Below are positions 45,629 to 55,319 of a DNA stretch of 64,000 nt, piece by piece. This DNA comes from Calditrichia bacterium (GTDB lineage: Bacteria; Calditrichota; Calditrichia; Calditrichales; J004), in assembly GCA_020635035.1 (NCBI GenBank), contig JACKAO010000001.1, forward strand, positions 124,001 to 188,000. The letters run 5' to 3'. Position 1 is the first letter of the stretch. Each line of letters begins with the position of its first letter. A program made the translations under genes and the position numbers. The notes under the pieces were generated by a model. The model was given only the letters and a program-made list of their open reading frames with translations. It was not told the DNA's origin and searched no databases.

Positions 45629-47446
45629 CTAACGCTGACTTTTTTCTATTCGTGCCAAAAGAGACTGAGCTTCTTTATTGCTGGGAAAGCGGGATAAAAC
45701 ACTTCTCAAAATATTAGCAGCTTTGCCATTGTAACCCTGGGCTTTAAAAACTTTCGCCAGCACAATATTGGCATTGGTATCATTAGGATTTCTCTTAAGT
45801 TTTTCATCAAGATCGGCCATGAAAACATTTAATATGTTTTTATACTGAAACTCAGGACCCAATGTTGGCTGATGCACAAAAATTGAAGGCTCAATATAAA
45901 AAAGTTTTTTGTATTGCTCTTCGGCCAGCTGTGTGCGGCCTGTTTTCTCATAAACTTCTGCCAGTTTGGAATGAGCACGAACCAGTTCGGGTTCAATTAG
46001 AATGGTTGCCTTAAAGTACTTTTCAGCAAGATTATAGTTACCCATTTCCATGTATGTTAGGGCAAGATTAAACGTTGCCTGCATAAAGTTTGGCCGCGAC
46101 TGTGATGCTTTTGTAAAAGCATCAACCATATCTTCATACACTTTGTTCTTCTTTAAAGGGTCAATTCCGGTGCTCTTATCAAATTTCTTTTCCTGCTTGG
46201 CGGAGCGGTTACCGGAGTTCTCATCAAGCATATCAAGGAAAGCTTCAACTAATTCTTCCAGAACAGCTTGTTTATAAATGGTCACTCCAAGCATAAAATT
46301 AGCAAGGGCGTCATTTGGTTCTGATTTGATAATTGTCTGAAACTCGATAAGTGCATTATAATAAATCTGTGAGCGGTAATAAATTTCACCAAGTGTCTGG
46401 CGGTATTTGTTGTTAGTTTTGTCAAGTTCTACAGCTTTGCGATAGTCGCTTATTGATTTTCTGATCTGGTCCTGCGCTACCTGTAAATTTCCATATTCAA
46501 AATAAATCGGAGCATAATCAGGGTTTAATTTTGCTGCCTGGTCTAGATATTTTTGCGCTTCAGAAAATTCATTATTCAATATGCTGATTTTTCCCAGATA
46601 GTAATAAGGCTTATAATCGTTGGGATTGAATTCGGTAACTTTTTTAAAATCAGCAATAGCCAAAGTGTAGCGTTTTTGCTTTTCGTAAATCAAACCACGA
46701 CCGTAATAAGGCTTGTCAAAATTAGGAAGGGCACTAATAATTTTATTAAACTGTTGTAAAGACTGATCATATTGCTTGCTGTTAAAATAAACAATACCAA
46801 GGTTGTAATAAGCTTCCCAGAAACGCGGATCTTTGGCAATTGCATCTTTGAAGAGCCCTGTAACAACCATTTCACTTGGGTTTGGTTTGTTGCTTTCAAT
46901 ATATGCTTTAATAAAACTTTCAAATGCCTGATTGTTTTTTGTAAGTGAGCGGTTCATCAGTTGTCTTTCAGAAGAAGAAACAGGAACGCCGGAGATTAAA
47001 AGCAACTGCTCGATAATTTTATCGGCAATTGATGAAAGATTTCCGCTGCTTGCACTTAGTTTTTCATTGTAGATAAGACTTCCGTTTGTTGTATTATGAT
47101 AAAAAATCTCAAAGTTAATCTGCGATTCTGAACCGCTGTAATTACCTGAGATTGTTACTTCTGCTCCAGTCAACCGTCCAATCTGACCTGAAGTTTTATC
47201 ATTCAATGGTCCGGCTGTTATGGATACTTCTTTCATTGCCCGATCGATTGAGATATTATCTATTACAAAAAAGCCGGATAAAACTGAAAGTTTGTTTGTT
47301 AAAACGTATTCCAAACCGCCATCGATCCAATCCAGACTGGCATTGCCATTATTCTTTAAAGGAATAACAGCAACTTTTCGTTTGGCCTGCGAGAATACGG
47401 ATGTTGTAAATATTAAAAGAATTACGAGCAGGGTTTTAAAACTCAT
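45629..47446 (-). CDS. exported FlgO/CsgG-like plus TPR-repeat protein
   Basis: Signal peptide about 1-19 (ending SVFSQ) when the start is at 47446, where GGAA lies about 7 bases upstream; the longer frame from 47482 is unlikely. Residues about 20-160 resemble the FlgO/CsgG-type alpha/beta domain (VAVIPLKNNGNASLDWI, GLEYVLTNKL). The remainder holds about ten TPR repeats (for example YYNLGIVYFNSKQYDQSLQQF). It is probably a periplasmic or outer-membrane-associated scaffold for protein assembly. No precise function can be given. Confidence 0.8.
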   Translation of the reverse strand: MSFKTLLVILLIFTTSVFSQAKRKVAVIPLKNNGNASLDWIDGGLEYVLTNKLSVLSGFFVIDNISIDRAMKEVSITAGPLNDKTSGQIGRLTGAEVTISGNYSGSESQINFEIFYHNTTNGSLIYNEKLSASSGNLSSIADKIIEQLLLISGVPVSSSERQLMNRSLTKNNQAFESFIKAYIESNKPNPSEMVVTGLFKDAIAKDPRFWEAYYNLGIVYFNSKQYDQSLQQFNKIISALPNFDKPYYGRGLIYEKQKRYTLAIADFKKVTEFNPNDYKPYYYLGKISILNNEFSEAQKYLDQAAKLNPDYAPIYFEYGNLQVAQDQIRKSISDYRKAVELDKTNNKYRQTLGEIYYRSQIYYNALIEFQTIIKSEPNDALANFMLGVTIYKQAVLEELVEAFLDMLDENSGNRSAKQEKKFDKSTGIDPLKKNKVYEDMVDAFTKASQSRPNFMQATFNLALTYMEMGNYNLAEKYFKATILIEPELVRAHSKLAEVYEKTGRTQLAEEQYKKLFYIEPSIFVHQPTLGPEFQYKNILNVFMADLDEKLKRNPNDTNANIVLAKVFKAQGYNGKAANILRSVLSRFPSNKEAQSLLARIEKSQR

Positions 47447-47623
47447 TCTTGTTTCCGTTTGTTTTACAAACTCCAAAATCAAATTACCAAAATCGACTAT
47501 TTTTGAAGACTCTTAAACATTAAAAATTTTATAATCAAAATCTTGTTAAAACGAGTCTAAAATACTTAAAACTTTTTAAACAAAAAATTATATTGGTCAC
47601 GTCTTTGCATGAATTAATAAAAA

Positions 47624-48982
47624 TTAATATTTACTCAGGTGTTCGATCAGGTCGATTTTTGTTAGTATGTCTTTTAACTCTCCATTTTCTAAAATGAGTA
47701 CGGCACCGTCTCCATTTTTCATTATCTCGAGTGCCGCAGATAACTTTGTATTAACATCAACTGTGTTGAAATGAGTCTGAACTAATCCGCTAATCGTGTT
47801 TGATGCTGAAGCGTTGTCGTCAACCAGGTAATTTAAAATAGATGATTCGCTGATGATTCCGATCAATTTCCCGTTATCAACCACCGGCATCTGAGAAATG
47901 TTGTTTTCTTTCATTAAAAAAATAACATCTTTAATTAATGCTTTGCTGTTTGTTGTGATCAATTTTTTGTTCGATGAAGTTAGATTGCCAATAGTTTCAT
48001 TATTTTCTGTTAAAACAAATCCATTATCCCGTAACCATTCATCATTATAAATTTTTGATAAATAACGAAAACCTGTATCGGGTAATATTGTAACCACGTT
48101 TTTATCTGCAGGTAAACTTTTGGCAACCTGCAAGGCCCCCCAGACAGCAGCACCGGATGAACCACCAGAAAAGATGCCTTCCTTGCGCGCCAACAAGCGG
48201 CACATGTCAAAACCTTCCTGATCGTTGATCTGCAGGATATCATCAACAACATTAAAATCCATTGCATCAACCATCATATCTTCTCCGATTCCTTCAAGTT
48301 TATAAACATGCGGATCACCCGGCTTCCCATGTTTAAAATAATCATAAAAAACGGAACCTTCCGGATCCACCGCTATTATTTTGATATCCGGATTTTGTTC
48401 TTTTAAATACCTTGCAACACCGCTCAGAGTCCCGCCGGTACCAATACCTGCAACAAAATAGTCGATTTTACCATCCATTTGTTTATAGAGTTCCGGTCCG
48501 GTGTATTTGTAATGTGCATCAGGGTTATCCGGATTGTGATACTGATTCACATAAAAAGAGTTTGCCGTGTTCTGATGGATGCGCTTCGCTGTTTCATAAT
48601 AACTTTGTGGAGAATCAGCGGGTACATTCGTAGGGGTGATTACAACTTTTGCACCAAAGGCTTTCATAAAATTTATTTTTTCAGAACTCATCTTATCTGG
48701 GATTGTAAATACTGCCTGATAATCTTTTACCGCTGCCACCATTGCCAGCCCCGCACCGGTATTCCCTGAAGTATTTTCGACTATTGTACCGCCTTTATTT
48801 AGTCTTTTTTCCTGTTCTGCCTTTTCAACAATATGCATGGCAATCCTGTCTTTGATGCTTCCGGCAGGATTTAGATATTCAAGTTTGGCATACACATTGG
48901 CATGGTTTGGCGAAGTGATTTTATTTAATTTAATTATCGGAGTGTTGCCAATTGCTTCCAAAATATTGTTAAAAACTTTCAT
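47624..48982 (-). CDS. cystathionine beta-synthase with CBS pair
   Basis: The 452-residue enzyme has the PLP-dependent fold type II core (about 1-325) with the lysine in NPAGSIKDRIA, the substrate loop NTSGNTG and the PLP-phosphate GIGTGGTLSG, followed by two CBS repeats (about 335-450). The combination is typical of cystathionine beta-synthase, which joins serine and homocysteine. Cysteine synthase activity is an alternative because the two are hard to separate by eye. The CBS pair may bind adenosine compounds for control. Confidence 0.9.
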   Translation of the reverse strand: MKVFNNILEAIGNTPIIKLNKITSPNHANVYAKLEYLNPAGSIKDRIAMHIVEKAEQEKRLNKGGTIVENTSGNTGAGLAMVAAVKDYQAVFTIPDKMSSEKINFMKAFGAKVVITPTNVPADSPQSYYETAKRIHQNTANSFYVNQYHNPDNPDAHYKYTGPELYKQMDGKIDYFVAGIGTGGTLSGVARYLKEQNPDIKIIAVDPEGSVFYDYFKHGKPGDPHVYKLEGIGEDMMVDAMDFNVVDDILQINDQEGFDMCRLLARKEGIFSGGSSGAAVWGALQVAKSLPADKNVVTILPDTGFRYLSKIYNDEWLRDNGFVLTENNETIGNLTSSNKKLITTNSKALIKDVIFLMKENNISQMPVVDNGKLIGIISESSILNYLVDDNASASNTISGLVQTHFNTVDVNTKLSAALEIMKNGDGAVLILENGELKDILTKIDLIEHLSKY

Positions 48983-49130
48983 CTGATTCCTTATTTTGAG
49001 TTTTAGAAAACGACGTTAATCTATAAAAAATTCTACAAAAATCTTAATATTTCTATCCCGATTTGTTGCTAAAAAAAAACAGTACCTGTAATTTAATGTT
49101 CCTTTAAAAAATTCCTGGAATATAAAACAC

Positions 49131-50363
49131 ATGCCTGAAGCGTTTAATTTCGATCTGATAATTATAGGTGGGGGACCAGCTGGTTCTGCAGCGGCATTGT
49201 ATGCCAAACGCGCAAATCTAAAAACTCTGATCGTTGAAAAAGATGTTTTTCCGCGTGACAAAATATGCGGAGATGCCATCTCCGGTAAATCCATGTCCAT
49301 CCTTGATGAGCTTGGATTACTCAATGAAGCGAGAAAGCTTCAGGGCTGTGAAGTGGAATCCATTACATTTGGAAGTCCTGCAAACCATGTCATTAATATC
49401 GATCTGAATCCAAACATAAAAAAGAATATACCTGCCGGATTGGTAATCAGGCGTCAGGTTTTTGATTCATTTCTGTTTGAGAAAGCCCGCGAATCGGCTG
49501 CATTAAGCATTGAAGGCTTTAAAGTTACTGAAATCCTGGTAAAAAATGATTTTGTGTATGGGGTTAAAGGAACAAATAAAAAGAGCAGTGAAGAAGTCAC
49601 TTACACAGCGCCCGTCGTATTAGGAGCGGATGGTTATAATTCAATTCTTGCACGTAATCTTGGTCTCTATGATCATGATCCAAAGCATTGGGTAGTGGCT
49701 TTACGTCAGTATTATAAAGATATTCAAGGAATGTCCAATCAGCTGGAGATTCACTATATTAAGGAAGCACAACCAGGTTATTTCTGGATTTTTCCATTGG
49801 AAAACGGTTATGCCAATGTTGGTGTTGGTATGCTGCATGAAACAATTAAAAGCAGGAAAATTGACTTAAAAAAAATTCTTGCTGATACCATCCAAAGCAA
49901 AGCCTTCAGTGAACGCTTTAAAAATGCTGAACCAACGGAAAAACCAAAGGGCTGGAATCTGCCTGTTGGTAGCAAACATCGTAAAAATTATGGGAATGGT
50001 TTTATGCTGCTTGGAGATGCTGCGGGGCTGATAGATCCATTCACGGGAGAAGGAATTGGCAATGCATTGTATTCTGCCAAATACGCTGTGCAGATAGCAG
50101 CAAAAGCTAAAGCAGAAAACAACTTCTCTGAAAGTCGCTTTGCAGAATATGATAACATTTTATGGCAACGACTTGGGAATGAATTAGCAGTCAGTTCCCG
50201 GTTGCAAAAAGTAGGAAGGATGCAAACGCTTCTTAATTTTGTTATCGGCAAGGCAGAGAAAAATACAAATGTAAGGGATATAATCAGTGGCATGATGCGC
50301 AACGATATTCCAAAGCAGCAGCTTGCAAATCCATTGTTTTATCTGAAATTATTATTTACCTGA
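49131..50363 (+). CDS. geranylgeranyl-reductase-family FAD oxidoreductase
   Basis: The 410-residue protein has the FAD motif IGGGPAGSAAALYAKR, then PRDKICGDAISG and the later LLGDAAGLIDPFTGEGIGNAL, as in the GGR family (TIGR02032). Members reduce double bonds of isoprenoid chains of lipids or quinones, though many bacterial members are uncharacterised. The gene is 11 bp upstream of the M49 peptidase gene. The nearby archaeal-type HMG-CoA synthase genes make an isoprenoid role worth considering. Confidence 0.85.
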   Translation: MPEAFNFDLIIIGGGPAGSAAALYAKRANLKTLIVEKDVFPRDKICGDAISGKSMSILDELGLLNEARKLQGCEVESITFGSPANHVINIDLNPNIKKNIPAGLVIRRQVFDSFLFEKARESAALSIEGFKVTEILVKNDFVYGVKGTNKKSSEEVTYTAPVVLGADGYNSILARNLGLYDHDPKHWVVALRQYYKDIQGMSNQLEIHYIKEAQPGYFWIFPLENGYANVGVGMLHETIKSRKIDLKKILADTIQSKAFSERFKNAEPTEKPKGWNLPVGSKHRKNYGNGFMLLGDAAGLIDPFTGEGIGNALYSAKYAVQIAAKAKAENNFSESRFAEYDNILWQRLGNELAVSSRLQKVGRMQTLLNFVIGKAEKNTNVRDIISGMMRNDIPKQQLANPLFYLKLLFT

Positions 50364-50374
50364 AAGAGGTTATT

Positions 50375-52036
50375 ATGAAGGCTATTTTATTTTCAATTGT
50401 TTTATTTGTTTTATTGTTAGGTTCGTGTAAACAGCAAGAAAAGGAGCAAGCTGTGGGTGTTGATATCGATAAAAAAGTTGCTCAATTTTCTCCGACACTT
50501 TTAAGCTACGATGCATCCATTCTCGATGATCGTCAGAAAATGGTTGTTGAAAAACTGTACCAGGCAGCTAAAGTAATGGATGAGATTTTTCTGGATCAGG
50601 TGTATTCAGATAACAAAGCAATTAAAGCGGATCTTGAGAAATCAAAAGAACCGCATGATACCAAAGTGTTGGATTACTTTAATATTATGTTTGGTCCATT
50701 TGACAGACTGGAGCACAATAAGCCATTTTACGGAAACAAAGAAAAGCCTCTTGGTGCCAATTTTTATCCGGAAGATATGACCAAGGAAGAATTTGAAAAA
50801 TGGATTACGGATCACCCTGATGACAGGAAAGCTTTTACATCGGAATTTACTGTAATCCGTCGCGACGGAGCCAGCCTGGTTGCAATTCCATACTCTGAGT
50901 ATTACAAAGAACCGCTATCAAGAGCAGCAAAGTTCTTAAGAGAAGCGGCTGAATTTGCAGACAATCCTACTGTTAAACGTTATCTTGAGACCAGAGCAAC
51001 TGCTTTCGAAACAAATGATTATTTTGAAAGTGACATGGCCTGGATGGATCTTAAAGACCATGATATCGAAATAGTTATTGGTCCTTATGAAGTTTATGAA
51101 GATGCTCTTTTCAATTATAAAGCTTCCTTTGAATGCTTCCTTACTGTTCGCGATCCGGAAGAAAGTGCAAAACTTAAGGTTTTTGCCGGATATTTAAATG
51201 ATATGGAAAAAAATCTGCCGATTCCTGATGAATATAAAAATTTCAATCGCGGATCGCACTCACCGATTGTGGTAGTACAGGAAGTGTTTTACTCGGGCGA
51301 TACAAAAGCAGGGATTCAGACAATCGCTTTCAATTTGCCGAATGACGAGCGGGTTCGTGAAGCCAAAGGTTCTAAAAAGGTCATGTTAAAAAGCCTGCAT
51401 GAAGCTAAATTTGAGAAACAACTGATTCCGATTTCTAAAATTATTATGGATGAAAATGAACTGCCGCATGTCACTTTTAACGGCTTTTTCAATCATACAC
51501 TTATGCATGAAATGAGCCATGGTGTTGGTCCCGGAAATATCGTAAAAGACGGTAAAAAGACCGATGTAAAAACCGAACTTCAGGAGACTTATTCAACTAT
51601 TGAAGAATGCAAAGCCGATATTCTGGGTATGTATAATAATATCCTGATGATTAAAAAGGGTGTTTATCCAAAAGAATTTGAACATGATATTTGGCCTTCA
51701 TTTCTGGCAGGGATTTTCAGATCCATCCGTTTTGGAATCAATGAGGCGCATGGTGGTGGAAATGCGATTATTTTCAATTACATGTTCGAAAACGGTGCTT
51801 ACCTGTTTGATGAAAAAACCGAAAAATTATCCGTTAATTATGATAAAGTTTATGATGTACTGACTCAGCTCGCCACAGAATTGCTTACACTGCAGGCAAA
51901 AGGTGATTATGCGGGCGCTAAAGGAATGATTGCAAAATATGCCATCATGACGCCGGTAATGAAACAACTGGTAGATAAACTTTCAGATATCCCGGTTGAT
52001 ATCAAGCCTGTATTCCAGATAGAAAGTACGAATTGA
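50375..52036 (+). CDS. lipoprotein peptidase of family M49 (DPP III-like)
   Basis: A lipobox (LLLGSC, Cys18) precedes a 535-residue peptidase. The zinc site is H378-E379-M-S-H382 with the second motif E410-E411-C-K-A-D415, matching family M49. The classic motif is the six-residue HELLGH, while this protein has a five-residue HExxH spacing, as I recall for Caldithrix abyssi DPP III. It probably cuts dipeptides from peptide N-termini in the periplasm or at the cell surface. Ending 4-7 bp before a terminator. Confidence 0.85.
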   Translation: MKAILFSIVLFVLLLGSCKQQEKEQAVGVDIDKKVAQFSPTLLSYDASILDDRQKMVVEKLYQAAKVMDEIFLDQVYSDNKAIKADLEKSKEPHDTKVLDYFNIMFGPFDRLEHNKPFYGNKEKPLGANFYPEDMTKEEFEKWITDHPDDRKAFTSEFTVIRRDGASLVAIPYSEYYKEPLSRAAKFLREAAEFADNPTVKRYLETRATAFETNDYFESDMAWMDLKDHDIEIVIGPYEVYEDALFNYKASFECFLTVRDPEESAKLKVFAGYLNDMEKNLPIPDEYKNFNRGSHSPIVVVQEVFYSGDTKAGIQTIAFNLPNDERVREAKGSKKVMLKSLHEAKFEKQLIPISKIIMDENELPHVTFNGFFNHTLMHEMSHGVGPGNIVKDGKKTDVKTELQETYSTIEECKADILGMYNNILMIKKGVYPKEFEHDIWPSFLAGIFRSIRFGINEAHGGGNAIIFNYMFENGAYLFDEKTEKLSVNYDKVYDVLTQLATELLTLQAKGDYAGAKGMIAKYAIMTPVMKQLVDKLSDIPVDIKPVFQIESTN

Positions 52037-52042
52037 TCTTCT

Positions 52043-52066
52043 AGCCCGGGAAACCGGGCTTTTCTT
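52043..52066 (+). terminator. intrinsic terminator after M49 peptidase gene
   Basis: AGCCCGG (52043-52049) pairs with CCGGGCT (52054-52060) around a GAAA tetraloop, followed by TTTCTTT. Confidence 0.8.
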
Positions 52067-52145
52067 TAAAAAAATTGGCTTAATACTGAAGCTCAACTTA
52101 TTTTCCGCAGTAAAATTTTAACACTCACAATTCGACAGGCAAAAC

Positions 52146-53555
52146 GTGCAAAAACGTGCAAAAATAATCTGTACTATCGGTCCGGCAAGCAACAATGAAG
52201 AAATGCTTACAAAACTTGCACTCGGCGGCATGGATGTGGCTCGTTTAAATTTCTCACATGGCACGCATGAACAGCATCTTGAAAACATCGAACTTATCCG
52301 TAGAGTCTCCGCTAAAATAAACAAACATATTGCGATTCTGATGGATCTGCAGGGTCCAAAAATTAGAATTGGGCATTTTGCAGACGGTCCGGTCACTGTT
52401 AAGCCGGGAGAAGTATTTACAATCACAACCGATGATGTCCCGGGTAATCAGTATTTAGTAAATACATCCTATAAAAATTTACCAAATGATGTGCAACCGG
52501 ATGATAATATTTTAATAAATGACGGATTAATCCAGCTAAAAGTCGATAAAAAGACAGATAAAGAAGTTTTTTGTACGGTTGTAATTGGCGGAATTTTATA
52601 TGATCGCAAAGGAATTAATTTGCCGGGAGTAAAAGTATCGGAACCGTCATTAACAGAAAAAGACAGACGTGATCTGGCATTTGGGCTTAAACATTGTGTT
52701 GATTATATAGCGCTTTCATTTGTGCGTGAAGCAAAGGACATCCGTTCAATTAAAGAATATATCGGTGATCATAAAATACCTGTTGTAGCAAAAATTGAAA
52801 AACCAGAAGCTATTGAAAACATCGATGAGATTATCATGGAAACAGACGTGGTTATGGTTGCCCGTGGTGATTTAGGAGTTGAAATCTCAGCTAAGAAAGT
52901 TCCTGTTGTACAAAAAATGATTATCGAAAAATGTCAGCTTGCCGGTATTCCCGTAATAACAGCAACACAAATGCTTGATTCAATGATGGCTAATCCGGTA
53001 CCAACCCGAGCAGAAGCTTCTGATGTAGCCAATGCTATTTTTGATGGAAGTGATGCGGTAATGTTATCCGGAGAGACAGCGTTTGGTAAATACCCCCTGG
53101 AATCTGTGGAAATGATGTCTTCGATCATCAATGAAGCAGAAAAGGGCGGTTATTTCCGGTTTAAAGCAGAAGATTTTCCAAAGCAAAAACCCATGTCATC
53201 ATCCCGTTCCATTTGTCATATTGCAAATCTAAGCGCGGATGATATTGGCGCTAAAATTATAGTGGTTTTCACAGAATCCGGTTTTACGGCTAAAATCATG
53301 TCCAAATACCGGCCTAAAGTGCCGGTCATTGCGCTGACATCAAATGAAAGAACCATGCGCAGAATAGCATTATATTGGGGTACAGTTCCATCTTTAATTT
53401 CAAAAAAACTGGAGTTAAAAGATGATCTGACTGATCTTGAAAAATATCTCAAAGAAAACAAACTCGCAAAAGCCGGTGATAAAATTGTGATTATTGCCGG
53501 ATCATCAACGGAAGAAGGCGGAACAAATATGATGCGTCTTCACCGGATTTTATAG
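52146..53555 (+). CDS. pyk: pyruvate kinase
   Basis: The 469-residue enzyme starts at GTG (RAKIICTIGPASNN follows) and has ILMDLQGPKIRIG, the active-site MVARGDLGVEIS, and ITATQMLDSM and AIFDGSDAVMLSGETA blocks. It transfers phosphate from PEP to ADP. The region around the start contains the tandem repeat ACGTGCAAAA. The lipoate ligase gene begins 6 bp after the stop. Confidence 0.95.
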   Translation: MQKRAKIICTIGPASNNEEMLTKLALGGMDVARLNFSHGTHEQHLENIELIRRVSAKINKHIAILMDLQGPKIRIGHFADGPVTVKPGEVFTITTDDVPGNQYLVNTSYKNLPNDVQPDDNILINDGLIQLKVDKKTDKEVFCTVVIGGILYDRKGINLPGVKVSEPSLTEKDRRDLAFGLKHCVDYIALSFVREAKDIRSIKEYIGDHKIPVVAKIEKPEAIENIDEIIMETDVVMVARGDLGVEISAKKVPVVQKMIIEKCQLAGIPVITATQMLDSMMANPVPTRAEASDVANAIFDGSDAVMLSGETAFGKYPLESVEMMSSIINEAEKGGYFRFKAEDFPKQKPMSSSRSICHIANLSADDIGAKIIVVFTESGFTAKIMSKYRPKVPVIALTSNERTMRRIALYWGTVPSLISKKLELKDDLTDLEKYLKENKLAKAGDKIVIIAGSSTEEGGTNMMRLHRIL

Positions 53556-53561
53556 CTTTGC

Positions 53562-54527
53562 ATGTACCTGGTTAAAACAGAAAACATAGCCGTCCCTGCT
53601 ATAAACCTTGCAATTGAAGAGTATCTTGTACGTAAGGTTAATTCTGAAGATGAATTTCTCTATTTGTATGTAAATGAACCTTCTGTAATCATTGGAAAGC
53701 ATCAAAATCCTTTTGAAGAAGTAAATCTTAACTTTTGCAGGAACTCTAATATTAATGTATATCGCAGAATATCCGGTGGTGGAACGGTATATCATGACAA
53801 AGGAAATCTTAACTTTTGCTATATCACTCAAAGCACTCAAAAAAATTTTAATGTCTACAAACAGTTTTTGACACCAATAGTTGAATATCTTAATTCCATT
53901 CATGTTAAAGCGGAAATTAATTCCAGGAATGACCTGATTATCGGTTCTCAAAAGATATCAGGAAATGCACAATTTACGAGCAGAAAACGTATGTTGAGTC
54001 ATGGAACGCTGCTTTTTAACGCTGATTTACAAAATGTAAGCCTTGCATTAAAAACAAGCCTGGAAGTGGTTTCGAAAAGCACGAAGTCATACCGTAGCCC
54101 GGTAACCAATATATCTGCTCATTTAAATAAAAGTTTTTCGATGGAAATATTTAAAGAGCAGGTAGAGAAAAGTATTTGTAAAACGTATAAATGTTTAAAG
54201 CAATTTGAACTAAGTAATAGTGATTGGAATGAGATTAAAAAACTGGCCAGATCAAAGTATATCTCATGGGACTGGAACTATGGATTAACCCCGCCGTTCT
54301 CATTTATTGCGGAAAACAACGACCTGGAATTTAAAGTGAAACTTGAGATTAGGGAATGCAAAATATCTGGAATTGAAATAGAGCGGGATGATAAAAATCT
54401 ATGTGCTCGGCTTTGGCCGCTTATTAAAGATACACCATTTGAGAAAATTAGCTTGCGAAAAATACTATTAACTGAATTTAACGAATCATTTACAAATAAA
54501 ATTATAGCATCACTTTACCCATTTTAG
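53562..54527 (+). CDS. lplA: lipoate-protein ligase A family protein
   Basis: This 321-residue protein has the BPL/LplA fold: RISGGGTVYHDKGNLNF, SQKISGNAQF and RMLSHGTLLFNAD. The C-terminal accessory domain is present (about 240-320). It attaches lipoate to 2-oxoacid dehydrogenase or GcvH domains with ATP. It lies in a dense plus-strand run: pyk 6 bp upstream and the SDR gene 3 bp downstream. Confidence 0.9.
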   Translation: MYLVKTENIAVPAINLAIEEYLVRKVNSEDEFLYLYVNEPSVIIGKHQNPFEEVNLNFCRNSNINVYRRISGGGTVYHDKGNLNFCYITQSTQKNFNVYKQFLTPIVEYLNSIHVKAEINSRNDLIIGSQKISGNAQFTSRKRMLSHGTLLFNADLQNVSLALKTSLEVVSKSTKSYRSPVTNISAHLNKSFSMEIFKEQVEKSICKTYKCLKQFELSNSDWNEIKKLARSKYISWDWNYGLTPPFSFIAENNDLEFKVKLEIRECKISGIEIERDDKNLCARLWPLIKDTPFEKISLRKILLTEFNESFTNKIIASLYPF

Positions 54528-54530
54528 AAT

Positions 54531-55283
54531 ATGGACAAAAAAATTACACTTATTACAGGCGGCGGCAGTGGTATTGGCCGTGCTGTCTGTCTTAAATTTA
54601 TTGAACAAGGACACCAGGTACTGATTGCGGGCAGGAGCAAAGAAAAATTGCTTAAAACACAAGCGATGTGTGCTGACCCAAAACTTTGTATACCTGTGGA
54701 AGCAGACATTGCAACTACTGAAGATCGGCAAAAAATAAAGGATAATGTGGCTGATTCTGAAATAGAATTCCTGATTCATAATGCGGCGGTCCTTGGTAAA
54801 ATAACGAAGCTTAAAGATATGACTATTGAAAACTGGAATTCGGTTTTAAATATAAATCTTGATGCCCCTTTGTTTTTAACACAAACTTTGCTTGATCAGA
54901 TGTATCAGAGCCGGATTTTGCATATCTCTTCCGGAGCTGCGCACAGTGCTATTGAAGGTTGGGGGGCATATTGTGCATCAAAATCAGCTTTACACATGTT
55001 GTATAAAGTATGGAATAAAGAATTTCAAAATAAGCTATATTTTGGTTCATTGCGGCCAGGAGTTGTTGATACTGCAATGCAGGAACAGTTAAGATCGGCT
55101 GACAGAAATCAATTCCCCGGACTTCAGAAATTTCATGATCTTTATTCGAATAATGAGTTGGAAAATACAAATCGAGTTGCTAATTTCATTTTTTGGGTAT
55201 TAACCTCGACGACTAACGATCAATACATAGAAAAAGAATGGGATATTCGCGATGAATTCCATCGCAAAAATTGGGATTATTAA
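54531..55283 (+). CDS. short-chain dehydrogenase/reductase
   Basis: The 250-residue protein has the cofactor motif TGGGSGIGRAV, the NAA triad-related NAAVLG, the Ser in ISSGAAH and the YCASK active-site Tyr/Lys pair. A classical SDR with an unusual Trp-rich C-terminus (VLTSTTNDQYIEKEWDIRD), reminiscent of sepiapterin reductase-like and benzil reductase-like SDRs. It probably uses NADP(H). Substrate unknown. Confidence 0.88.
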   Translation: MDKKITLITGGGSGIGRAVCLKFIEQGHQVLIAGRSKEKLLKTQAMCADPKLCIPVEADIATTEDRQKIKDNVADSEIEFLIHNAAVLGKITKLKDMTIENWNSVLNINLDAPLFLTQTLLDQMYQSRILHISSGAAHSAIEGWGAYCASKSALHMLYKVWNKEFQNKLYFGSLRPGVVDTAMQEQLRSADRNQFPGLQKFHDLYSNNELENTNRVANFIFWVLTSTTNDQYIEKEWDIRDEFHRKNWDY

Positions 55284-55319
55284 TTATATACCCGGAAACA
55301 TTTGATATTAGGGGGCTTG

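Noticed and set aside
49016..49324. 102-aa minus-strand frame near the geranylgeranyl-reductase gene start
   Set aside because: Overlaps the conserved FAD-binding start of the real gene on the other strand.
52141..52160. Tandem ACGTGCAAAA repeat at the pyk start as a regulatory repeat
   Set aside because: Only two copies; one provides the GTG start and the other encodes the conserved start of the protein.
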